In this document: one piece after another, positions 17,702 through 26,455 of the stretch | Layout of the letters: each line of letters opens with the position of its first letter | Position numbering within the stretch: position 1 is the first letter of the stretch | Assembly: GCF_004310325.1 (NCBI RefSeq) | Contig: NZ_SIRT01000002.1 | Coordinates: 124,001-188,000 of the forward strand | DNA from: Hyunsoonleella flava | GTDB taxonomy: Bacteria; Bacteroidota; Bacteroidia; Flavobacteriales; Flavobacteriaceae | DNA length: 64,000 nt | Reading direction: 5' to 3' | The notes under the pieces: model-generated | What the model saw: only the letters and a program-made list of their open reading frames with translations | Told to the model about the DNA's origin: nothing | Databases searched by the model: none | Translations under genes and position numbers: made by a program

Positions 17702-18066
17702 GGGTTTTTAAACTCACCAATAAGCCATAGCACCCCAGATGGGTCGTGTATAAAATATTCATTACCCCAATCATTATAATGAATTTTTGAAATTTTCACA
17801 TCTTTATATTTGTTTTCTAAATGAAGTGCTTTGATATTTTTTAGATGTGTTTCTAAGTGCTCTACTTCCATGAAAATCATAGAATTATCTATCCAATCTT
17901 TAATATTATAGTCTTGCAGGTAAAAACCAAAGTCTCCTGATTTAAAGTAAGACATTTTATCTGAGAGTTTTAGTTCCTCAAATCCAAAATCATTGTAAAA
18001 CTGTCTGGAAAGGCTGTAATCTTTGGCGCCTATAAAGGATCGGAGGGATTTTATATTATGAAACAT
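17698..18066 (-). CDS. VOC-family (glyoxalase/bleomycin-resistance fold) protein
   Basis: This 122-residue protein has the paired beta-alpha-beta-beta-beta pattern of the vicinal oxygen chelate fold: SLRSFIGAKDYSLSRQFYNDFGFEEL at the start and HYNDWGNEYFIHDPSGVLWLIGEF at the end. Such small VOC proteins bind metals or antibiotics, or act as isomerases, and the substrate cannot be read from sequence. It converges with the pseudouridine synthase gene, overlapping its 3' end by 4 bases. It is separated from the xylose genes by a minus-strand terminator, so it is probably its own transcript. Confidence 0.8.
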   Translation of the reverse strand: MFHNIKSLRSFIGAKDYSLSRQFYNDFGFEELKLSDKMSYFKSGDFGFYLQDYNIKDWIDNSMIFMEVEHLETHLKNIKALHLENKYKDVKISKIHYNDWGNEYFIHDPSGVLWLIGEFKNP

Positions 18067-18191
18067 CTTAGAAACGTTTACTTTATAAAAATAATGTTTC
18101 TAATCTAATTGGGTTCTTTAAAGTATTACGGATTACTTAAAATCAGAATTTCAGAATTATAATTATTTCGAAGACAGAGATAAGTAAAAAC

Positions 18192-18223
18192 AAAAAAAGG
18201 TATTCAAATCAAAATTGAATACC
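18192..18223 (-). terminator. Rho-independent terminator after the xylose transporter gene
   Basis: On the minus strand a 9-bp perfect stem (GGTATTCAA, loop of 7, TTGAATACC) is followed by seven T residues. It lies about 30 bases after the stop of the MFS transporter gene and would end the xylB-xylA-transporter transcript. Confidence 0.82.
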
Positions 18224-18254
18224 CTTTTCTGGTGTTATATATTATTCTTCTTAA

Positions 18255-19685
18255 TTATTTTTTCCACGCCTTATCAATTTCTTCAAGCTCTAGACCCTTA
18301 GTTTCGTATACGTATTTGTAAACAAAATATACAGAAAGTATAGCGCCTAAAGTATATAAACTATAAGCAAATGCTAGACCCATTGAGCCAAGTAACATAG
18401 GGAAAGTTAAAGTAACAGCAAAATTGGCGACCCATTGTGATAATCCTGCAACAGCTAAACCTAAACCTCTTATCTGATTTGGAAACATTTCCCCAAGCAT
18501 CACCCACATTACTGGTCCCCATGAAAAGTTGAATAGCATAACATAAGCGTTAGCAGCAATTAATGCTAACATTCCCATGCTGTCACTTAAATCTAAAGTT
18601 TCTTGTCCTGTAGCCGCATTAAGTTCCATAGTTCCTGTTGAAAACGCATATACAACCAAAGCCAAGGTGATACTCATTCCAATTGAACCAATCATAAGTA
18701 TTGGCTTTCTTCCTATTTTATCTACCAAGAAGAGTGATAATACCACACCTGCAATACTTAAGGCACCCGAAATCACATTGATTAATAATGAATCGCCTTC
18801 ATCAAAACCAACCGCTTGCCATAATACAGCACCATAATAAAATACAACGTTAATACCAACAAATTGCTGAAACGCAGCAAGTCCAATCCCAACCCAAACG
18901 ATTGGTTTTATTCTCCCTAATGTTTTGTCATACAAATCAGAAAAACGAGGTTTATGGTCTTTAGATATAGAATCATCAATTTCCTGTACTTTTCGCTCTC
19001 CTGTAATTGAACCATACAGCTTGCTTAAAACTTTCTGTGCTTTTTCCTTATGGCTTTTCGCTACAAGGTATCTTGGGCTTTCTGGTATAAATAATAACGA
19101 TACAAAGAAAATTGTAGCAGGTATCAGCTCAATCCAAAACATCCAACGCCAAGTTTCATATTCCCACCATAAGGGGTTTAATGCAGATCCTGATAAATCG
19201 GCTAGTTTGTAATTACTTAGGAATGAGAAAAACAAACCTGCGATAATTGCGATTTGTTGGGTAGTAGCCAGAGCTCCACGGTATTTAGCCGGTGCTATCT
19301 CACTAATATAAGCTGGAGCCATCACTGAAGCTGCACCAACGCCTAAGCCTCCAAGAATCCTGTAAATAATAAACTCAATAGAGGATGTTGAAATTCCAGA
19401 CCCCCATGCAGACACTATAAACAATATAGAAGCAATGATAAGCATGGATCTTCTTCCATATAAATCTGCTAGTTTGCCTGCAAAAAATGCACCTACAGCA
19501 CAACCTAATAACATCGAAGCAACATTAAACCCACTACCAATATTTTGTGCATCAAAAGCTATTTCAAGTCCTTTTACAGTACCATTTATAACACCACTGT
19601 CAAACCCAAAAAGGAAACCTCCTAGAGTCGCAACTAAGGTAATTCCAATGACATATAATTTATTTACTTGTTCTTCTGTTTTCAA
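18255..19685 (-). CDS. xylE: Sugar porter MFS transporter, xylose permease
   Basis: This 476-residue protein has twelve predicted membrane helices and the sugar-porter signatures: GFDSGVINGT in helix 1, GKLADLYGRRS after helix 2, a PESPRYLV motif at the end of the N-terminal half, LFLVDKIGRKP after helix 8 and a final YVYETKGLELEEI. The family imports monosaccharides with protons. Location directly after xylA in the same direction makes D-xylose the likely substrate. The start is TTG at 19685; no ATG or GTG lies upstream in frame before a stop. The length matches XylE-type symporters. Confidence 0.88.
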   Translation of the reverse strand: MKTEEQVNKLYVIGITLVATLGGFLFGFDSGVINGTVKGLEIAFDAQNIGSGFNVASMLLGCAVGAFFAGKLADLYGRRSMLIIASILFIVSAWGSGISTSSIEFIIYRILGGLGVGAASVMAPAYISEIAPAKYRGALATTQQIAIIAGLFFSFLSNYKLADLSGSALNPLWWEYETWRWMFWIELIPATIFFVSLLFIPESPRYLVAKSHKEKAQKVLSKLYGSITGERKVQEIDDSISKDHKPRFSDLYDKTLGRIKPIVWVGIGLAAFQQFVGINVVFYYGAVLWQAVGFDEGDSLLINVISGALSIAGVVLSLFLVDKIGRKPILMIGSIGMSITLALVVYAFSTGTMELNAATGQETLDLSDSMGMLALIAANAYVMLFNFSWGPVMWVMLGEMFPNQIRGLGLAVAGLSQWVANFAVTLTFPMLLGSMGLAFAYSLYTLGAILSVYFVYKYVYETKGLELEEIDKAWKK

Positions 19686-19753
19686 AATATTTAGTTTTAA
19701 GTGTTAGCGATATTATTTTAATGATTCCAAATGTAAAGAATATTAATTTGAGC

Positions 19754-21079
19754 TTAAATATACTGGTTAATTATATTTTCAAACAACTCTTGCTTACCAC
19801 TCTTTAGAGGTAAATCTCCATTCTCCTGTGCTATTTTGTATAAATCGTTGAAGTCTAAATTACCACTTTCAAAAGCCTTACCGTTTCCAGAATCGAATGA
19901 AGCGTAACGCTCTACTCTTAATTTATCATAAGCTGATGAAGAAATAATCTTATCTGCTGTTAGTAATGCACGTGCGAAAGTATCTGCTCCACCTACATGC
20001 GCTAAAAAAATATCTTCTAAATCGGTTGAGTTTCTTCTGATTTTGGCATCGAAATTAACACCGCCACCTTGCAAGCCTCCTGCTTTAAGGAAGACTAACA
20101 TAGCTTCTGTAGTTTCTTGAATATTGTTTGGGAACTGATCTGTATCCCAACCGTTTTGATAGTCGCCACGGTTAGCATCAATACTTCCTAACATACCAGC
20201 ATTTGCAGATACTTCTAATTCATGCTGAAAAGTATGTTGTGCTAGTGTAGCATGATTTACTTCTATATTCATTTTGAAATCTTTGTCTAAACCATAGTTT
20301 TTAAGGAAACCTATAGCTGTAGCAGCATCAAAGTCATATTGATGTTTCATAGGTTCCATTGGTTTTGGCTCAATAAAGAATGTACCTTTAAAGCCTTGAC
20401 CTCTAGCATAGTCTCTAGCCATGGTTAATAACTGCGCCATGTGGTCTAACTCACGCCCCATATCTGTATTTAATAAAGACATGTAACCTTCACGACCACC
20501 CCAGAATACGTAATTTTCACCATCTAATTTAATGGTAGCATCTAAAGCTAATTTTATTTGCGCTCCTGCTCTTGCAACTACATCAAACTCTGGGTTGGTT
20601 GCAGCACCATTCATGTATCTTGGGTTTGAAAAACAGTTTGCTGTTCCCCAAAGTAATTTAATACCTGAAGCTTCTTTTTTCTCTTTTAGATAATCTGTAA
20701 TGGTTGCTAAACGTTGTTCTGATTCTGAAAGCGTTGCACCTTCGGCCACTAAATCGTAATCGTGGAAACAGAAATAATCGAAGCCCATTTTGCTGATAAA
20801 TTCAAAAGCAGCATCTGCTTTGTCTTTTGCTGCTTGTATGGGGTCGTTAGATTGATCCCATTCAAAATTTTGAGTTCCAGGACCAAACGGGTCTGCACCT
20901 TGCCCACAGAATGTATGCCAATATGCAATAGCAAACTTAAAGTGCTCTCGCATTGTTTTTCCTGCAACTACTTGATCTGGATTGTAGTATTTAAATGCCA
21001 AAGGATTATCCGAATCTTTTCCTTCAAATTTGATGTCTCCAATACCTTTAAAATATTCTTTGTCTCCTAAAATTGCCAT
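19754..21079 (-). CDS. xylA: Xylose isomerase
   Basis: This 441-residue class II (long N-terminus) xylose isomerase converts D-xylose to D-xylulose using two divalent metals. Visible features are the catalytic His region CFHDYDL, FWGGREGYMSL, the metal ligand segment FIEPKPMEPMKHQYD, VNHATLAQHTFQHEL and DANRGDYQNGWDTDQFP. All usual ligands (Glu, Asp and His) appear present. The gene is the middle member of a minus-strand xylB-xylA-transporter set. The 150-base gap to xylB is filled mostly by a copy of the dispersed REP-like element. Confidence 0.97.
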   Translation of the reverse strand: MAILGDKEYFKGIGDIKFEGKDSDNPLAFKYYNPDQVVAGKTMREHFKFAIAYWHTFCGQGADPFGPGTQNFEWDQSNDPIQAAKDKADAAFEFISKMGFDYFCFHDYDLVAEGATLSESEQRLATITDYLKEKKEASGIKLLWGTANCFSNPRYMNGAATNPEFDVVARAGAQIKLALDATIKLDGENYVFWGGREGYMSLLNTDMGRELDHMAQLLTMARDYARGQGFKGTFFIEPKPMEPMKHQYDFDAATAIGFLKNYGLDKDFKMNIEVNHATLAQHTFQHELEVSANAGMLGSIDANRGDYQNGWDTDQFPNNIQETTEAMLVFLKAGGLQGGGVNFDAKIRRNSTDLEDIFLAHVGGADTFARALLTADKIISSSAYDKLRVERYASFDSGNGKAFESGNLDFNDLYKIAQENGDLPLKSGKQELFENIINQYI

Positions 21080-21142
21080 GTGTTATGTATTTATTCGTTT
21101 ATGTAATTATTATTCTATAGTATCATTATATATTCTGCATCT

Positions 21143-21224
21143 GCGTTAGGGATTGAGCGGCATGTTGAAGCTCCCCGACGCAGGAGGGAGCGACTAGCGA
21201 AAGCCCGACCCTTGGGTAACGCCC
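21143..21224 (+). repeat. REP-like dispersed element, copy A
   Basis: An ~82-base element begins GCGTTAGGGATTGAG and ends GACCCTTGGGTAACGCCC. Its tips form the short inverted repeat GCGTTA/TAACGC. The interior has the conserved GAAGCTCC and GACTAGCGAAAGCCC blocks shared with the copies at 29968 and 35075. It lies in the xylB-xylA gap and may affect processing or relative expression of the two genes. Confidence 0.85.
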
Positions 21225-21229
21225 AAATA

Positions 21230-22774
21230 TTAGTTATTTAAAAAACCTTCTAATTGTGTTTTCCAATTTTGGTAGGCCTTCTGGTAAGGGGCTTTGTTTC
21301 CTAGTGGTTTATACGTCATTACGTGGTCGTTTGCTGTGATGTTATCTCCAAACTTTTTGAAATCACCATCGGTTAAACCTGCTGCTCTCGCCGCACCTAC
21401 TGCACCTGTGGTGTTATAAATCTCGATATCATGACCGATTAAAGTAGCCACCGTATTCGAGAAAATTTCAGAACGGAATAAATTATCATTTCCTGCTCTT
21501 ATCACTTTTATTTCGGCATTATCGCCTTTTAAAATATCCATACCGTACACAAAAGAAAACGCAATACCCTCTAAAGCTGCACGACACAAATGCCCTTCGT
21601 TATGTGTATTTAAATTTAAATTGCAAAAATGTGTACCTACAATTTTGTTGTTGAACATGCGTTCTGCGCCGTTTCCAAAGGGTATTACGCAAACACCCTC
21701 TGCACCAACAGGTACAACTTCTGCTTTATTATTCATAGCTTCATAAGTATTTGAAGCTAAATTATCCTTTAACCAACGGTACTGAATACCCGCACCATTT
21801 ATACACAATAACTTACCCAATGTTGGGTTACTGTTTGAATAGTTTACATGTGCAAAATGATTAATTCTAGACGGTTCTTTAGATTTTAAAACATCGGTAA
21901 CGGCATATACTACGCCAGATGTTCCACCTGTAGCTGCAACCTCCCCATGGTTAAACACATTAAGTGATAGTGCGTTGTTGGGTTGATCGCCTGCTCTGTA
22001 GGTAATAGGGATACCCTCTGGTAATCCAGTATCGCTCGCACCTTGCGCATTCACCTCGCATTGTGCGGTAAAATTTTCAACAATGTTTGGTGTTAAATTT
22101 GTATTTATATTATAGTGTTCTAATAACCAGTTTGCAACAGTATCTGCTTTATAATCCCACAACATACCTTCGGACAGACCGTTTTTAGTGGTATTAATTT
22201 CACCAGACAATTTCATGGCTATAAAATCTCCAGGTAACATGTACTTATCAATTTTTGTATAAATATCGGGCTCGTTATCGCGCACCCATTTAAGTTTTGA
22301 GGCCGTAAAATTTCCAGGTGAATTTAGCAATTTTGCCATACAAACATCTTCTCCCAAAGCTTTAAAAGCGTTATTTCCAATCTCTACTGCACGACTATCG
22401 CACCATATAATGGAGTTTCGTAATGGTTCACGGTCTTTATCAACTACAACCAGCCCATGCATCTGATAAGAAATCCCAATACCGGTTATTTTTGACGCAT
22501 CAATATTGCCTTCCTTTATAGCGCGTTTGGTTGCCACACATATATAATTCCACCACATGTTTGGGTCTTGCTCCGCCCAATGTTGTTGAGGCGCCACAAT
22601 TTCCATTTCATTTGTAGGCTCATTTAAGGTAATGATATTTGCTCCAGTTTTGGCGTTAACAATCGCCACTTTTACAGAAGAACTTCCTAAATCGTATCCA
22701 ATATAATACACCTGTTTGGTTTTAGTTGGTTTGAAAATAATTCGAGTCTCGAAAGGTATAAAAATAACACTCAT
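21230..22774 (-). CDS. xylB: Xylulokinase
   Basis: This FGGY-family sugar kinase phosphorylates D-xylulose to xylulose-5-phosphate. Signatures are YYIGYDLGSSSVKVAIV (phosphate-1 loop), GISYQMHGLVVVD (substrate loop with Met-His-Gly), IIWCDSRA, the catalytic Asp in YRAGDQPNNAL and GGTSGVVYAV, and IRAGNDNLFRSEIF near the C-terminus. As drawn from the ATG it has 514 residues with ~21 extra at the front; a GTG at 22711 would start exactly at the YYIGYD core and may be the true start. It heads the minus-strand xylose set and diverges from the arsenosugar operon. Confidence 0.94.
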   Translation of the reverse strand: MSVIFIPFETRIIFKPTKTKQVYYIGYDLGSSSVKVAIVNAKTGANIITLNEPTNEMEIVAPQQHWAEQDPNMWWNYICVATKRAIKEGNIDASKITGIGISYQMHGLVVVDKDREPLRNSIIWCDSRAVEIGNNAFKALGEDVCMAKLLNSPGNFTASKLKWVRDNEPDIYTKIDKYMLPGDFIAMKLSGEINTTKNGLSEGMLWDYKADTVANWLLEHYNINTNLTPNIVENFTAQCEVNAQGASDTGLPEGIPITYRAGDQPNNALSLNVFNHGEVAATGGTSGVVYAVTDVLKSKEPSRINHFAHVNYSNSNPTLGKLLCINGAGIQYRWLKDNLASNTYEAMNNKAEVVPVGAEGVCVIPFGNGAERMFNNKIVGTHFCNLNLNTHNEGHLCRAALEGIAFSFVYGMDILKGDNAEIKVIRAGNDNLFRSEIFSNTVATLIGHDIEIYNTTGAVGAARAAGLTDGDFKKFGDNITANDHVMTYKPLGNKAPYQKAYQNWKTQLEGFLNN

Positions 22775-22848
22775 TTTCGGTCTAAAACTCTAAAATATCA
22801 CATTGGTTTCTACGAAAAATTTAAGTATTCAAAAATGTTTAAAAATTA

Positions 22849-22880
22849 TGTTAAGTACTGCTAAATTTACCGACTTAACA
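22849..22880. promoter_or_regulatory. Inverted repeat between xylB and the arsenosugar operon
   Basis: TGTTAAGT at 22849-22856 and ACTTAACA at 22873-22880 form a perfect 8-bp inverted repeat with a 16-base spacer that itself contains the palindrome TAAATTTA. It sits in the 140-base divergent intergenic region, 34 bases before the first arsenosugar ATG and 75 bases from the xylB ATG. This is a plausible operator for one or both transcripts; the regulator is unknown and none is encoded nearby. Confidence 0.45.
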
Positions 22881-22914
22881 CCCCAGATGTTTATATTTAC
22901 ACTAAAATTTTATA

Positions 22915-23250
22915 ATGCAGAAAACATACTACGACCCCGCAGACCTTAGGAAATTTGGAAAAATCACAGAATGGAGTGAGGAATTAGGCAATAAATTCTT
23001 TGAGTATTACGGTAAAGTATTTGAGGAGGGTGCGCTTACGGCACGCGAAAAATCCTTAATAGCCTTAGCCGTGGCCCATACAGAACAGTGTCCCTACTGC
23101 ATTGACGCATATACAAAAGATGGTTTGCAACGTGGCGTAACTAAAGAAGAAATGATGGAAGCTATTCATGTAGGAGCCGCCATAAAAAGTGGTGCAACCC
23201 TTGTGCATGGTGTTCAAATGATGAATAAAGTGAATAAGTTGGATGGGTAA
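22915..23250 (+). CDS. Arsenosugar biosynthesis-associated peroxidase-like protein
   Basis: This 111-residue protein belongs to the carboxymuconolactone decarboxylase/AhpD superfamily, in the branch found with arsenosugar genes. The redox motif is EQCPYCIDAYT with Cys59 and Cys62, followed by the AhpD-type EAIHVGAAIKSGATLVHG. AhpD relatives use the CxxC pair for disulfide or peroxide chemistry; the role in arsenosugar formation is not established. It is the first gene of the arsenosugar operon, with a REP-like element between it and arsS. Confidence 0.88.
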   Translation: MQKTYYDPADLRKFGKITEWSEELGNKFFEYYGKVFEEGALTAREKSLIALAVAHTEQCPYCIDAYTKDGLQRGVTKEEMMEAIHVGAAIKSGATLVHGVQMMNKVNKLDG

Positions 23251-23256
23251 TTAATT

Positions 23257-23342
23257 GGGCGTTCCCCAAGGTTCGGGCTTTCCACTAATAGTTTTGGCTC
23301 GATGCGCGCCTCGCCAAAAGCTGCCGTTTCAATCCCTAACGC
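23257..23342 (-). repeat. REP-like dispersed element, copy B (variant core)
   Basis: On the minus strand it begins GCGTTAGGGATTGAAACGG and ends GAAAGCCCGAACCTTGGGGA then ACGCCC, matching the ends of copies A, C and D. The core differs: the usual GCAGAGAGCGACT block is replaced by a segment whose TTTTGGC and GCCAAAA can pair as a hairpin. It separates the peroxidase-like gene from arsS. Confidence 0.8.
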
Positions 23343-23384
23343 GGGTACAGAACTTATCATGATAAATAGTCCCTAAGAAAGTAT

Positions 23385-24449
23385 ATGACGAAAGTAAAAA
23401 CACAATCTCTACATAAACGCGAAAGCACATTAGCTCAAAGCAAAAGACAATTAGAAATCCTATCAAACGGTATTTTCCAAAATGGAGAGTTACCCACTTT
23501 TGCAAAAAAAATAGGTGAGACAAATCAGTTTCCCTTGAAGGCAAAAAAGCTTGAAATTTTGCAGATTAACGTTGGCTACATGTGCAACCAAGTATGCGAA
23601 CACTGCCATGTAGATGCTGGTCCAGATCGTAAAGAAATAATGACCAAAGAAACGATGCAGCAATGTCTTGAAGTGATTAAAAATACAGGCGCACACACTT
23701 TAGATTTGACAGGTGGTGCTCCTGAAATGAATCCTAATTTTAGATGGTTTGTTGAGGAAGCTTCAAAAGCTGGTATTATAGATTTTATTGTACGCTCTAA
23801 CCTTACAATTATTCGTGCCAATAAAAAGTATTATGATTTACCTGAGTTTTTTAAAAAACACAATGTTCATGTAGTGAGTTCTATGCCGCACTGGACACGA
23901 GGAAAAACAGATAAACAAAGAGGTGAAGGCGTCTTTGATATGTCCATAAAAGCGCTTCAGGAATTAAATGCTGTGGGTTACGGTATGCCAGATAGCGGTT
24001 TACGTTTGGATTTGGTTTACAATCCGTCGGGCGCATTTTTACCAGGAGATCAAATGGCGATGGAAAAAGATTTCAAAAAGGCATTGATGGAAGATTTTGG
24101 AATTCAATTTCATAATTTATTTGCCATAACCAATCTGCCAATCTCAAGATTCTTGGATTATTTAATTGCCTCAGAGAATTATGAAGATTACATGTATCAG
24201 TTGGTAGAAGCTTACAATCCAGCAGCTGTTGCCAATGTAATGTGCACAAATACCATATCCGTAAGTTGGGATGGCTTTCTTTATGATTGTGATTTTAACC
24301 AAATGCTAGAATTGCCTGTAAACAGCAAAGTAAAACACATTTCAGAGTATAATGAAGAGCTTCTAGAAGGTAGAAATATTGTAATTTCACAACATTGTTA
24401 TGGTTGTACTGCCGGTGCAGGAAGTAGTTGCCAAGGTAGTGTGGCTTAA
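23385..24449 (+). CDS. arsS: Arsenosugar biosynthesis radical SAM protein ArsS
   Basis: This 354-residue radical SAM enzyme has the CxxxCxxC iron-sulfur motif CNQVCEHC (Cys67, Cys71, Cys74), GGAPEMN as the SAM-binding GGE-like strand, and a C-terminal domain with the ArsS-type cysteine cluster CYGCTAGAGSSCQG (Cys338, Cys341, Cys349). ArsS proteins transfer the 5'-deoxyadenosyl group from SAM to dimethylated arsenic, giving the precursor of the arsenoribose core. Some homologues are selenoproteins; here all positions are Cys and no internal TGA exists. It lies within the operon after a REP-like element, and the rhodanese gene begins 9 bases after its stop. Confidence 0.93.
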   Translation: MTKVKTQSLHKRESTLAQSKRQLEILSNGIFQNGELPTFAKKIGETNQFPLKAKKLEILQINVGYMCNQVCEHCHVDAGPDRKEIMTKETMQQCLEVIKNTGAHTLDLTGGAPEMNPNFRWFVEEASKAGIIDFIVRSNLTIIRANKKYYDLPEFFKKHNVHVVSSMPHWTRGKTDKQRGEGVFDMSIKALQELNAVGYGMPDSGLRLDLVYNPSGAFLPGDQMAMEKDFKKALMEDFGIQFHNLFAITNLPISRFLDYLIASENYEDYMYQLVEAYNPAAVANVMCTNTISVSWDGFLYDCDFNQMLELPVNSKVKHISEYNEELLEGRNIVISQHCYGCTAGAGSSCQGSVA

Positions 24450-24458
24450 AAAAAATGT

Positions 24459-24953
24459 ATGAGGTATTTATTTCTAATCATTTGTTTTGGTATTTCAATG
24501 TCTGGGTTTTCCCAAAAGAAATTGTCCAAACTTTTAAAACAGCAAAACACCGAATCCATCCCTTATATTTCAGTAGACACATTGCAACAAATTCAACATG
24601 AGGTTATCTTACTAGATTCAAGAGAAGAAAAAAAATTTGAAACCAGTCATTTAAAAGATGCTATTTGTGTAGGGTACGATTTTTTCAATTTAGACTCCGT
24701 TAAACAAAAGCTCCCCAATAAAGACTCGAAAATAGTAGTGTACTGTTCATTGGGAATCCGCTCTGAAGATGTTGCCGAAAAACTTAAGAAGGCAGGTTAC
24801 AAAAATGTACTGAACTTGTATGGTGGAATTTTTGAGTGGAAGAATAAAGATTTAGAAGTAGTTAACGAAAATGAAAAGCCTACGGACTCCATACATGCCT
24901 TTTCTAAAGCATGGAGTAAATGGTTAAAAAAAGGTGTAAAAGTATATGAGTAA
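24459..24953 (+). CDS. Exported rhodanese-domain protein
   Basis: This 164-residue protein has a signal peptide (MRYLFLIICFGISMSGFSQ) and one rhodanese domain. The active-site loop is VVYCSLGIRSED with Cys96, preceded by LLDSREEKKFETSHLKDA, the usual first rhodanese signature. Rhodaneses carry persulfide sulfur on the catalytic Cys. The mature enzyme would be periplasmic, whereas its neighbours are cytosolic, so its link to arsenosugars is unclear; a role in sulfur exchange with arsenic species is speculative. It overlaps the TIGR04282 gene by 8 bases, showing it belongs to the operon. Confidence 0.87.
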   Translation: MRYLFLIICFGISMSGFSQKKLSKLLKQQNTESIPYISVDTLQQIQHEVILLDSREEKKFETSHLKDAICVGYDFFNLDSVKQKLPNKDSKIVVYCSLGIRSEDVAEKLKKAGYKNVLNLYGGIFEWKNKDLEVVNENEKPTDSIHAFSKAWSKWLKKGVKVYE

Positions 24954-25575
24954 AGAGCTCGTTATTGTTTTTGTGAAAAACATAAAACTTGGAAAAGTAA
25001 AAACTAGACTCGCCAAAACCATCGGGGATTTAGGTGCTTTTGAAGTTTACAAGGAGTTAGTTGAAATCACTGAAAAAGCAACCGCTAAGGTTGAGGCCGA
25101 CAAACGTATTTACTTTTCTGATGTGATTATTGATGAAAAATGGAAGGGTTTTGATAAATACGTCCAGGAAGGTTCAGACCTTGGTATACGAATGAAAAAT
25201 GCTTTTACCAAAGGGTTTGAAGATGGTTACGAACGTATTGTTTTAATAGGTTCAGACCTTCCAGATATAAATGCTTCCCACATTAAAAATGGATTAAAAG
25301 CTCTGGAAACTTCTCAAACGGTTTTTGGTCCAGCAGTAGACGGTGGTTATTACCTTATCGGGCTTTCAAAAATTCATGATTGTGTTTTTGATAACAAACC
25401 TTGGAGTCAATCCAATTTATTACAAATTACCGTTCAAGAATTGAAGTCTAAAAACATCAATTATAGTATATTAGAAACCTTAAATGATATTGATACTTTT
25501 GAGGATTTGATTGCCTCAGAGTTTTACAAATCTAATCTTCAATTACAAGAAAAAATTAAACAATTAAATGATTAA
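24946..25575 (+). CDS. TIGR04282-family arsenosugar biosynthesis glycosyltransferase-like protein
   Basis: This 209-residue protein belongs to the DUF2064/TIGR04282 family, a Rossmann-like nucleotidyl/glycosyltransferase A fold. Signatures are VFVKNIKLGKVKTRLAKTIG at the N-terminus, the acidic metal-site strand LIGSDLPDI, and GPAVDGGYYLIGL. The family is found with arsS and arsM and is thought to prepare or transfer a sugar unit. No signal peptide. It overlaps the rhodanese gene before it and the phosphorylase gene after it by 8 bases each, so translation of the three is coupled. Confidence 0.9.
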   Translation: MSKELVIVFVKNIKLGKVKTRLAKTIGDLGAFEVYKELVEITEKATAKVEADKRIYFSDVIIDEKWKGFDKYVQEGSDLGIRMKNAFTKGFEDGYERIVLIGSDLPDINASHIKNGLKALETSQTVFGPAVDGGYYLIGLSKIHDCVFDNKPWSQSNLLQITVQELKSKNINYSILETLNDIDTFEDLIASEFYKSNLQLQEKIKQLND

Positions 25576-26380
25576 GTTTATAACAGAAACAGTTGATTAT
25601 CTTAAAGAAAAAGGCTTTGATACCCCAGAAATTGGTATCATCCTAGGCACAGGCTTAGGTCAGCTTATTAATGACGTTGAAATTATTAAAGAAGTAAGTT
25701 ATAATCACATTCCTAACTTTCCAACTGCAACCGTAGAATTCCATAAAGGCAAACTGATTTTCGGGAAACTTGCTGGTAAAAAGGTAGTTGTTATGCAGGG
25801 TCGCTTTCATGTTTACGAAGGTTACTCGCTTCAAGATGTTACTTATCCTGTGCGCATCATGGAAAAACTAGGCATACATACCTTATTGGTTTCAAATGCC
25901 GCAGGGGCAATTAATCTAGATTTCAAAAAAGGAGAATTGATGTTGATTGATGACCATATTAATCTTCAAGGAAGTTCGCCTTTGGCGTTTCAAGGGGTAG
26001 AACAGTTAGGCGAGCGCTTCGTGGATATGAGTGCGCCCTACGATACTGAAATAAATTCAACATTTAAAAACATTGCAAATGCTAATGGCATCAAACTTCA
26101 TAAAGGCGTTTACGCCAGTGTAGTTGGGCCTCAATTGGAAACCAGAGCAGAATATAGAATGCTAAAAATAATGGGGGCTGATGCCGTTGGTATGAGTACG
26201 GTTCCAGAGGTTATTGTGGCAAATCATTTAAAATTAAAAGTAGCAGCAGTGTCAGTTTTAACAGATGAATGCGACCCAGATAACCTAGCACCTGTTGATA
26301 TTGCGGAAATTATTGCCATGGCAGGAAAAGCAGAACCAGATATGGTAACCTTATTTAAAGAACTAATAGAAAATATTTGA
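25568..26380 (+). CDS. Purine-nucleoside phosphorylase
   Basis: This 270-residue protein belongs to the trimeric PNP/MTAP family. It has LGTGLGQL, GRFHVYEGYS, SNAAGAIN, GPQLETRAEYRML and GADAVGMSTVPEVIVA, which together build the phosphate, ribose and base sites. General PNPs cleave inosine and guanosine. Inside an arsenosugar operon a likely job is to remove adenine from the adenosyl-arsenic intermediate made by ArsS, leaving a ribose-1-phosphate-like end for glycosylation; that link is inference. It overlaps the glycosyltransferase gene by 8 bases and is followed by a palindrome before arsM. Confidence 0.93.
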   Translation: MIKFITETVDYLKEKGFDTPEIGIILGTGLGQLINDVEIIKEVSYNHIPNFPTATVEFHKGKLIFGKLAGKKVVVMQGRFHVYEGYSLQDVTYPVRIMEKLGIHTLLVSNAAGAINLDFKKGELMLIDDHINLQGSSPLAFQGVEQLGERFVDMSAPYDTEINSTFKNIANANGIKLHKGVYASVVGPQLETRAEYRMLKIMGADAVGMSTVPEVIVANHLKLKVAAVSVLTDECDPDNLAPVDIAEIIAMAGKAEPDMVTLFKELIENI

Positions 26381-26382
26381 TA

Positions 26383-26400
26383 GTGTAATATTTGTTACAC
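26383..26400. promoter_or_regulatory. Palindrome between PNP and arsM
   Basis: GTGTAA, a 6-base spacer and TTACAC form a perfect inverted repeat starting 3 bases after the PNP stop and ending 55 bases before the arsM ATG. The 75-base gap is the longest repeat-free gap in this otherwise overlapping operon. It may be an operator for an internal promoter or a short RNA hairpin; the T-tract needed for a terminator is absent. Confidence 0.4.
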
Positions 26401-26455
26401 CTTTGATATTTAAAGTGCCTACCTTTATTATATCTAATGTTTAGAAAAACTGATT

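Noticed and set aside
23385-24449. ArsS as a selenoprotein
   Set aside because: All cluster positions are Cys codons and no in-frame TGA with a downstream hairpin exists.
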